12,353 nt of DNA. It comes from Candidatus Thorarchaeota archaeon. Lineage in GTDB: Archaea; Asgardarchaeota; Thorarchaeia; Thorarchaeales; Thorarchaeaceae. The stretch is taken from contig RDOF01000064.1 of assembly GCA_011365025.1 (NCBI GenBank), forward strand, positions 1 through 12,353, read 5' to 3'. This document shows, one piece after another, positions 6,800 through 12,353 of the stretch. The notes under the pieces are model-generated. The model was not told the DNA's origin. It was given only the letters and a program-made list of their open reading frames with translations, and ran no database searches. Every line of letters begins with the position of its first letter. Positions within the stretch are counted from its first letter, which is position 1. The translations under genes and the position numbers were made by a program.

Positions 6800-6806
6800 G
6801 GGTGAT
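6800..6806 (+). promoter_or_regulatory. Shine-Dalgarno sequence of idi2
   Basis: GGGTGAT matches the anti-Shine-Dalgarno end of archaeal 16S rRNA and lies six bases before the ATG at 6813, fixing that start. Confidence 0.6.
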
Positions 6807-6812
6807 AGCTCC

Positions 6813-7940
6813 ATGGCAGACCAAGAAAAGCCCTCAGAAGATGCCCTTAGTGACTTGGACAGTAGCGAATCCTCCTTAACGAGGAGACGCAAGATTGAAC
6901 ACATCGAGATTTGCTTGGAAGAAGAGGTCCAATGTCGTCGTTCTACCATGTTTGAGCACATTGGCTTTGTTCACAATGCACTCCCTGAGATTGACAAGGA
7001 TGGCATTGACTTGACAACGAATTTTTTGGGATTTCGGGCCGATGCCCCAGTTGTAATTGCTGCAATGACGGGCGGACACCCTCAGACCCTCTCAATTAAC
7101 GAGCGCCTTGCAAAGGCAGCAGAAGAGTTGCGCATTCCAATTGGCGTGGGGAGCCAAAGAGCGGCTATTGAGGATCCTTCTCTTGCAGATACCTTCCGCA
7201 TAGTCAGAGAAGCTGCACCTTCTGTTCCTGTAATCGCGAACATTGGGACAACTCACGTTGAGCTTGCGGTAGCAGCCGTCGATATGATTGACGCCGATAT
7301 TCTCGCCATTCATCTAAACCCTCTTCAGGAGGCTGTCCAACCGGAGGGCGACTGCAATTCCGAAGGCGTCCTTGAGAACATCGCCACAATTGTTGAATCT
7401 GTCAATGTGCCTGTTCTTGTCAAGGAAACCGGTGCAGGAATATCTGCGGAAGTTGCGCTGGCACTTGAGAGCGTAGGAGTTGATGCAGTTGATGTCGGAG
7501 GGGTTGGAGGTACAAGCTGGGCTGCGGTCGAGTATTATCGTGCCCTCAAAGAAGATGATGATCTGAAGGCTCATCTAGGCCTAGATTTTTGGAGCTGGGG
7601 TATTCCCACTGCGCTAAGTGTAATCATGGTATGTGAGGCGACTAGCCTTGATGTTGTGGCAACAGGCGGAATTAGAAGTGGCCTGGATATTGCCAAAGCC
7701 TTGGCTCTGGGTGCAACTGCAGCTGGAATTGCACACCCCCTCTTGAGACCGGCAGTATACGGATCGGCCCTTGACATTGTAGTTGAAATAGAAACAATGC
7801 TTGAGAGTCTTAGGGTTGCAATGTACCTCACTGGCTGTCAGGTTGTTGATGATCTTTCGGAAAGAAAACTCATTCTTAGCGGGGAATTGGTTGAAAACCT
7901 GAACTCACTAGGCATTGATATATCAAAGGTCGCTGGATAG
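6813..7940 (+). CDS. fni: Type 2 isopentenyl-diphosphate delta-isomerase (FMN-dependent)
   Basis: This 375-residue protein is an IDI-2, which interconverts isopentenyl and dimethylallyl diphosphate with reduced FMN in the cytosol. It supplies the starter unit for archaeal isoprenoid lipids at the end of the mevalonate route. Visible motifs are RRRKIEHI (substrate-binding Arg-Lys and His, 24-31), AMTGGH (84-89) and GVGSQRAA (111-118) in the FMN site, HLNPLQE (167-173) with the conserved Gln and the metal-binding Glu, GGVGGTSW (229-236) and ATGGIRSG (283-290) for flavin phosphate, and a C-terminal GAT-containing helix. All expected residues are present, so activity is likely. An acidic, Ser-rich extension of about 22 residues precedes the conserved start; the strong ribosome-binding site at 6800-6806 argues that it is real. 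The gene stands alone here, not beside other isoprenoid genes. It converges on the acyl-CoA synthetase gene with a 72-base gap in which I see no clear terminator. Confidence 0.96.
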   Translation: MADQEKPSEDALSDLDSSESSLTRRRKIEHIEICLEEEVQCRRSTMFEHIGFVHNALPEIDKDGIDLTTNFLGFRADAPVVIAAMTGGHPQTLSINERLAKAAEELRIPIGVGSQRAAIEDPSLADTFRIVREAAPSVPVIANIGTTHVELAVAAVDMIDADILAIHLNPLQEAVQPEGDCNSEGVLENIATIVESVNVPVLVKETGAGISAEVALALESVGVDAVDVGGVGGTSWAAVEYYRALKEDDDLKAHLGLDFWSWGIPTALSVIMVCEATSLDVVATGGIRSGLDIAKALALGATAAGIAHPLLRPAVYGSALDIVVEIETMLESLRVAMYLTGCQVVDDLSERKLILSGELVENLNSLGIDISKVAG

Positions 7941-8012
7941 GCATCTGTGAGGCTTTGCGTACTAGGTCCACCATTCCCTCGCTATTCCTTGTATCATCAG
8001 AAAACCAAGTGA

Positions 8013-9419
8013 CTAGATAGCTCCTATCTTCCTCAAATACATTGACCTCAGCTTGATTCCATTTAGCATCTGCACCGCTTCCTCTATTGTGTCACCCACT
8101 GGAATTCCATTCAACTCGAATCCTCGGATAATCACCTCGTACTTGTCTAAATCCGGTACATATGCAACAACAGTCTTATCGTATTGCTTTGCAACGTTGG
8201 CTACTCTCGCCCCTATTTGCAGCGATATGCCTGGAGCATACGGCAGCAGCAAAAGGAGTGCTGCATCGATTGTGTCAAACTTGAGCATTTCATTCAGAAC
8301 ACGCTCATAGTCAATATCTGAAGCACTACCGGTTAAGTCACATGGATTTCTAAAGGAGGCTATTCCCTGATATGCGGGAGTCATGACCGAACGCATTCTA
8401 TCCTGCTGTTCCTTTGTAAAGGGAGGGAAAGTTATGCCATAGAGCTCAGCTTCATCGCTCGCAATCACACCATGACCGCCGCTAACTGTAAGCGTTCCTA
8501 CTCCTCTTCCTTTCATTGCCTTGGGTGCAAAAGAGAATGCCTTGCTGTAAGCCATTACTTCATCCTCATCTACCGCGCGAATGACACCATATTGACGGAA
8601 CGCTGCTTCAGTAACTGCCATGTCTCCAGCCAAAGATGAGGTGTGGCTTTGCGTAGCTCTATGGCCCGCTTCTGATTCGCCTCCCTTCAGAACAACAACA
8701 GGCTTCCTTTTCACAATCCTAGAGCATGTTTCAACGAATCTTCGCCCTTCCCCCTCATCGAATCCTTCAATGTATGCTAGGATTACATTCACAGATTTGT
8801 CTTGGCCGAAGTACTCAACAAAATCTGTGACATCCGTCTGAGCAGCATTTCCAATCGAAATTGCCGCTGCAATACCGACATCGCGAGCCGCGAACTCCTC
8901 CAGGCGCTCGATAAGCCATCCGCCTGATTGAGAAATAATCGCGACACTTCCCTTTCTTGGTCTTGCGACTCTTTCCGAAGGAAGGAAAAATGTATCCAGT
9001 ACATCAGGGACAAAGCAACCTATGCAGTTCGGACCAACCATGGTGATTCCGTGTTCATTTGCAATATCGACAATCTCTGCTTGCAGACTTTCTCCACCTT
9101 CACCTACTTCACTAAAGCCGCCCGACACCACAACGACTGATCTTATTCTCTTCTCGCCGCATTCCCTAAGCACTCCCGGTACATACATCGCAGGCACAGA
9201 AATGACGACCAATTCAATATCACTTGGTGCCTCTGTTATTGACTTGTGAACGGGGATGCCTTCGACAGTGCCGCCTTTTGGGTTAATGGGATAAGTTGGC
9301 AAATCGTTCTCAAATGCGAGTTTGCGGAAAATCACATTTCCCGGAGAAAAGGGATTCGATGTGGATACTCCAACGACTGCAGTCACTTTTGGATTGAGCA
9401 TAGTCTTTAGTCCGGACAT
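8013..9419 (-). CDS. ADP-forming acyl-CoA synthetase (acetate-CoA ligase) alpha subunit
   Basis: From the ATG at 9419 the protein has 468 residues, the usual size of a separate alpha subunit of archaeal ADP-forming acetyl/acyl-CoA synthetases. These enzymes convert acyl-CoA, ADP and phosphate to acid, CoA and ATP. In order it shows a CoA-binding Rossmann domain (NPKVTAVVGVS, about 9-19; YPINPKGG), the succinyl-CoA-synthetase-like motif MVGPNCIGC (about 127-135), IISQSGG (about 161-167) and QSHTSSLAGD (about 257-266), whose His259 is the expected phosphorylated residue. The second CoA-ligase domain includes SGGHGV and NPCDLTG. No beta (ATP-grasp) subunit is present nearby, so it must be encoded elsewhere. 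The frame extends to a TTG at 9503, but GAGG (9427-9430) spaced seven bases from the ATG at 9419, and a TATA box within the extension, favour the shorter form. The physiological acyl substrate is not evident. Confidence 0.93.
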   Translation of the reverse strand: MSGLKTMLNPKVTAVVGVSTSNPFSPGNVIFRKLAFENDLPTYPINPKGGTVEGIPVHKSITEAPSDIELVVISVPAMYVPGVLRECGEKRIRSVVVVSGGFSEVGEGGESLQAEIVDIANEHGITMVGPNCIGCFVPDVLDTFFLPSERVARPRKGSVAIISQSGGWLIERLEEFAARDVGIAAAISIGNAAQTDVTDFVEYFGQDKSVNVILAYIEGFDEGEGRRFVETCSRIVKRKPVVVLKGGESEAGHRATQSHTSSLAGDMAVTEAAFRQYGVIRAVDEDEVMAYSKAFSFAPKAMKGRGVGTLTVSGGHGVIASDEAELYGITFPPFTKEQQDRMRSVMTPAYQGIASFRNPCDLTGSASDIDYERVLNEMLKFDTIDAALLLLLPYAPGISLQIGARVANVAKQYDKTVVAYVPDLDKYEVIIRGFELNGIPVGDTIEEAVQMLNGIKLRSMYLRKIGAI

Positions 9420-9462
9420 AGCACAGCCTCGATGTATATTGTGCTCGAATGAGAAGCGTCCC

Positions 9463-9470
9463 TTATATGA
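9463..9470 (-). promoter_or_regulatory. TATA-like element for the acyl-CoA synthetase alpha gene
   Basis: The minus strand reads TCATATAA, centred about 48 bases upstream of the ATG at 9419. Transcription would start near 9441, leaving a leader of about 20 bases that contains GAGG (9427-9430). It suggests this gene has its own promoter and is not simply the last gene of the FtsZ-like operon. Confidence 0.45.
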
Positions 9471-9499
9471 GATATGCCTATGTTTTTTCTTAGGTGGTT

Positions 9500-10585
9500 T
9501 CAAGGCTTCATCTGCGTCAGAATTTCCCGAAGCCTCGGCTCAGCAAGTATGGCATGCTCGAGTTTGCATAGGAGCTTGGTTATTTCCGCGTAAATAACCT
9601 GCCTTGGAGGATCGCTGGCAGACTCGGCATTCTGCATTGCTTCCTGACACTGCTGATTTATCCTCTTGATTATCCTCTTCTCAAGTTCAGGGCCGCCCCA
9701 ACCAAAGGCACTAAACGCATTTTGCGCCTCAGAGATTTTTGCCCCTACGTCGAGGTCTCTTTCCTGGAGCACATCGACGACACCACTGAAGTACTTGCCA
9801 ACAGCTCTCTCCACTCGCTCCATCTCAGATGGTACCAAGTAATTCTCAGCTGGTCTCTTCTTCGACAGGTCCTGTAATAGCCTAGCTCCTGGCGCTTCAG
9901 TAAGTAATCCTTTCACTATTGCCACCATGATTCTCCCAGGAATCTCTATCACATCACCTAGAAATGGTGAGTCTGAGCGGTACTTGTGAAGTTCTCTAAG
10001 AGTTTCAACCCAAAACGTAGGGAGCAAGACATGGCACCGTTTTGAGTACTGCTGAAGCATACGTTGCATCTGTCCAATTAAGCCCCACTCGTCATTCTCA
10101 ACATCCACCTTACGATATGGTTCGCGAGGAGGGGCTTCTGCCTCTGGACCAAGCAAAGGTATCTGTTGTGCTCCATCTTCTGAAGAACCTCCTTCCGAAG
10201 AGGTAGCTTCATGTATGTCTGATGTTGTTTCATCCAAGAGTGAAAGGATCTCTTGAGCTGGAGTTCCCTGCTTCTCCATCTGCTTAGCTTTTTCTGAAAG
10301 TTTGGGCAAAAGGCTCTCTATTTGGGAGAGTCTCTTTACGATAAGACTAATGATGTTTTGAGTAGACGGTGTTATTCCGCTCATGTTGACGGCTTCCTCC
10401 ATCCACTTTCTGGTTCGCAGGAGCCCTTGAATTAGGGAGTCGACTCTATCCGGGTCAACACTTCCCTCAACTTGTGAGCTTAGCATGAAATGGATTAGTG
10501 TCGAGTTCAGAGTGACAATGAGGAGCAACCTGTCAATGAGGTCGACATTAGCTTGGGATTCTTCGGTCACGCTGACACCATCCAT
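9500..10585 (-). CDS. Helical two-domain protein of unknown function, downstream of the FtsZ-like GTPase
   Basis: I do not recognise this 361-residue protein. Residues about 10-125 are almost wholly helical with heptad-like stretches (RLSQIESLLPKLSEKAKQMEK near 85-105). Next comes a low-complexity Ser/Glu/Gly/Pro linker (about 128-158, with a SSEGGSSEDG run), then a second mainly helical domain (about 165-361) containing GLIGQMQRMLQQYSKRC and a C-terminal helix ending in a lysine-proline. A moderately hydrophobic N-terminal helix (LLLIVTLNSTLIHFML, about 20-35) is too polar and short to call a membrane anchor with confidence. The ATG at 10585 is three bases after the stop of the FtsZ-like gene, so translational coupling is likely and the protein may act with that GTPase. 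Candidate roles such as adaptor or membrane-associated partner are inference from position only. Confidence 0.85.
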   Translation of the reverse strand: MDGVSVTEESQANVDLIDRLLLIVTLNSTLIHFMLSSQVEGSVDPDRVDSLIQGLLRTRKWMEEAVNMSGITPSTQNIISLIVKRLSQIESLLPKLSEKAKQMEKQGTPAQEILSLLDETTSDIHEATSSEGGSSEDGAQQIPLLGPEAEAPPREPYRKVDVENDEWGLIGQMQRMLQQYSKRCHVLLPTFWVETLRELHKYRSDSPFLGDVIEIPGRIMVAIVKGLLTEAPGARLLQDLSKKRPAENYLVPSEMERVERAVGKYFSGVVDVLQERDLDVGAKISEAQNAFSAFGWGGPELEKRIIKRINQQCQEAMQNAESASDPPRQVIYAEITKLLCKLEHAILAEPRLREILTQMKP

Positions 10586-10588
10586 TCG

Positions 10589-11974
10589 CTATTCAATGAC
10601 TCCAGTTTCTGTTGGTGTCATATAGTACGAGAACAGCTCTCTGAAGTCAGCAATTGCATTCACTAGCTCCTTTCTGGTTGTCCCTTTAGACCTCATGAAC
10701 CAGCCCTGCTTCAATGGCGACGAACCACTATGCAGATTCACGAGCTGAGTTGCCTCATTGATGATTTGCACTAGCTCGGGTATTTTGGGTAGTCCGAGAA
10801 GGACCAGCAGATTGGTTTTAGGGTCATTCTCAAGGTACTGAACATAGCATGGGGTTATCGCTGCACCGGGCGCTATGTAGCTCTCTAATGCCTCTTTCAA
10901 GTGCATACCATATTCTGCCTTGCTAATGTGCCGAGGCCCTGAGAATACATAGTAGACACTCTCGGCGTTAGGGTCATCACCAACATCAGCATAGGAGCAT
11001 TCATTGACCGCATAGTCAATCATGGTTCGAAGCTGCTTAGGCATACTACCCGCATCGGGTATCAGTCCTACGTCAGTATAGAGGGCAGGAACAACCACGG
11101 GGTCCAATTTGCGTGCATAGTCGGCAAGGTCTGTCGTTGGGAATACGTCCTTGTTGCTCTCGTATACGCCAGGGCTTAGCATTGCTTCGATGACATCCAA
11201 CGCGAGCGGGTTCACAAGTTCCACAAACGCCTGCTCTGTTCGTGCCTCTAGTTCACCACCCTCATCAAGGGTGGAAGGAACCATTGTTTCAACTTGACCG
11301 ATGTCTGCAATGTCAACATTGAGCTCTCGCTGGAGGTAGTCAACACTGTCTCCTGTCCGAGATTGCAGGATTCTCTTCAGCATGGTCCTGTTGCTGAGCA
11401 GGATTGTCAAGTCGGCCCCTCTCTCCTGCAGTTGTGCCCGGAGAAGCTTCGAGACCGCCCAAATTGAGTTCAATGCCTCGCTGGACTGTCCTTCAAATGG
11501 AAGAACTCCAATTACATAAACGAAGATGCGCCGCCCCTCTTCCTCCTGAAATCTCTGCTTCAGTAGCTCAATAATAGCAGGCGTACCACCACATCCGGTT
11601 CCCCCTCCGAGGCTTGTGAAGATACAGAAACCTGATACTCCTTCAAAACCCAGGTCGCTCAACTGGTCAAAGATGATGTCCTTCGACTCATGAATTGCAT
11701 TATATCCATCCATGAATCTTCCTCCGACACCAATCTCTGATGCGCCATACAGCATAGTATGCTCTTTTGGAATTCCGTATTTCTGTCGAACTTTCGTGAG
11801 GTCCGCTCTATCGGTGTTCATGAGCAGATACCCTCGGACTCTTGATGGTAGCTTCTTGTCCCGACTTGTTTGGAGATAGGAGCCAACAATATTGCTTCCA
11901 CATTCCCCAATACCAATCGCGAAAACTTCAGCTGCCTTTGTTGCTTCATCTTCAGATTGTGATCCTCTAAACAT
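10589..11974 (-). CDS. FtsZ/tubulin superfamily GTPase, divergent
   Basis: This 461-residue protein carries the GTP-binding loops of the FtsZ/tubulin superfamily: GIGECGSN (T1, 21-28), LLMNTDRADL (T2, 50-59), IGVGGRFMDG (T3, 81-90), SLGGGTGCGG (the T4 tubulin signature, 121-130), LPFEGQ (T5, 158-163) and LLSNRTML (T6, 192-199). After a long helix, FPTTDLADYARKLD (278-291) fits the T7 catalytic loop, with Asp282 and Asp285 in the DxxD positions, so polymerisation-coupled GTP hydrolysis is plausible. It departs from true FtsZ in the Cys of T4, in a longer segment between T6 and T7 (about 85 against roughly 40 residues), in a distinct C-terminal domain and in lacking an obvious C-terminal tail peptide. 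It may be CetZ-like or belong to a divergent FtsZ-like family. The ATG at 11974 has AAGGGG (11984-11989) nine bases upstream. It lies 19 bases after one helical-protein gene and three bases before another, in one operon. Confidence 0.92.
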   Translation of the reverse strand: MFRGSQSEDEATKAAEVFAIGIGECGSNIVGSYLQTSRDKKLPSRVRGYLLMNTDRADLTKVRQKYGIPKEHTMLYGASEIGVGGRFMDGYNAIHESKDIIFDQLSDLGFEGVSGFCIFTSLGGGTGCGGTPAIIELLKQRFQEEEGRRIFVYVIGVLPFEGQSSEALNSIWAVSKLLRAQLQERGADLTILLSNRTMLKRILQSRTGDSVDYLQRELNVDIADIGQVETMVPSTLDEGGELEARTEQAFVELVNPLALDVIEAMLSPGVYESNKDVFPTTDLADYARKLDPVVVPALYTDVGLIPDAGSMPKQLRTMIDYAVNECSYADVGDDPNAESVYYVFSGPRHISKAEYGMHLKEALESYIAPGAAITPCYVQYLENDPKTNLLVLLGLPKIPELVQIINEATQLVNLHSGSSPLKQGWFMRSKGTTRKELVNAIADFRELFSYYMTPTETGVIE

Positions 11975-11993
11975 GACTATCGTCCCCTTGTTA

Positions 11994-12353
11994 TTATCCT
12001 CGCTTATCGACCATGGTCTGCGCTATCTCCCTAATAGCCCAGGTCAAGTAGGAGCTTATGTCCTCCCTGCTATAGGTTTCTTTGACCTTCTTTATGGCCT
12101 CTTCGATGAACTTCTCTCGTTGGTCGCCACTAGATCCTGGACTGAAGCCTGTCATGAATACTTTCATGCTCTTATGCCAGTCATCCATCTTCTCGGCTTT
12201 CTCTAGCCATTCCTCTCGCAGAGCTTTCACTTCGTTGAATGTGTCAATGGCCTTATTCAACATCTTGGCATCATTGAGTTTCGTTTCTAAGTCCCTTAGT
12301 TTCGTAAGAGGAAAGATTAGCTTGCTGAAATCTTGAGGGTGCTTTTCATAGAC
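11994..12353 (-). CDS. Helical/coiled-coil protein, partial (N-terminus beyond the window)
   Basis: The frame stays open from the stop at 11994 through to the right edge: 30 further codons upstream of the ATG at 12263 contain no stop (they read VYEKHPQDFSKLIFPL and on). That ATG is therefore probably internal, and the start lies outside the window. The visible 119 residues are highly charged and helical (KLRDLETKLNDAKMLNKA, then EVKALREEWLEKAEKMDD), with a short loop TGFSPGSSGDQ before a last helical pair. No enzymatic motif is seen and I cannot name a family. The stop is 19 bases upstream of the FtsZ-like ATG, so the genes are very likely co-transcribed. The protein may be a structural or regulatory partner of the GTPase; this rests on position alone. 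Confidence 0.78.
   Translation of the reverse strand, partial: VYEKHPQDFSKLIFPLTKLRDLETKLNDAKMLNKAIDTFNEVKALREEWLEKAEKMDDWHKSMKVFMTGFSPGSSGDQREKFIEEAIKKVKETYSREDISSYLTWAIREIAQTMVDKRG

Noticed and set aside
7941..8012. Possible terminator between the convergent idi2 and acyl-CoA synthetase genes
   Set aside because: I see no convincing hairpin and no long T-run on either strand.
9420..9503. N-terminal extension of the acyl-CoA synthetase alpha subunit to a TTG at 9503
   Set aside because: The added residues are basic and unlike the family. A TATA box and GAGG within the extension point to the ATG at 9419, which also places the phospho-histidine at the expected position, about 259.
12263..12263. 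ATG at 12263 as the start of the last minus-strand gene
   Set aside because: The frame is open without a stop for 30 more codons to the window edge and the added residues continue the same charged helical pattern, so the gene is better treated as partial.

Overview
The window reads as archaeal chromosome. The content fits this: an archaeal-style type 2 isopentenyl diphosphate isomerase, the alpha subunit of an ADP-forming acyl-CoA synthetase, split PurQ/PurL-type proteins, a divergent FtsZ/tubulin-family GTPase, a histone-deacetylase-fold enzyme, and TATA-like elements 35-50 bases upstream of several starts. Base composition looks moderate (mid-40s % GC by eye). An Asgard lineage such as Thorarchaeia is possible, but this is inference from gene style and not a proven placement. 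I saw no mobile element, CRISPR array, tRNA or rRNA, and no gene-free stretch longer than about 170 bases.

Layout. Bases 1-713 (minus) hold most of an amidohydrolase-2 family protein cut by the left edge. Divergent from it, 795-1445 (plus) encodes an unrecognised protein with a possible SCP2-like centre. Bases 1440-5487 are a minus-strand cluster transcribed purQ-like, then purL-like, then an AcuC/HDAC-family deacetylase. Divergent from that, 5658-6092 (plus) is a cysteine-rich DUF3795-type protein. It converges on a small four-helix membrane protein (6121-6669, minus), which is in turn divergent from idi2 (6813-7940, plus). Bases 8013-9419 (minus) encode the ADP-forming acyl-CoA synthetase alpha subunit from its own promoter. 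Upstream of it lies a tight minus-strand trio: a helical protein cut by the right edge (11994-12353), an FtsZ/tubulin-like GTPase (10589-11974) and a helical, two-domain protein of unknown function (9500-10585).

The most striking observation is the purQ/purL-like pair. Both clearly belong to the formylglycinamidine ribonucleotide synthase families, but the residues that define catalysis are replaced in both partners. PurQ has Ala for the glutaminase cysteine and Tyr for the catalytic histidine. PurL has lost the His of its SEHC motif, the Glu and both His of its ESHNHP motif, the Asp of GVGGIIRD and the SDGG motif. They are intact, translationally coupled genes with no frameshift, so they look like a maintained protein pair with a different job, sitting beside a fully equipped lysine-deacetylase-type enzyme. 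The second point of interest is the FtsZ-like GTPase, which keeps the GTP-binding loops and a DxxD T7 loop and is encoded between two uncharacterised helical proteins, consistent with a small cytoskeletal or membrane-remodelling module.
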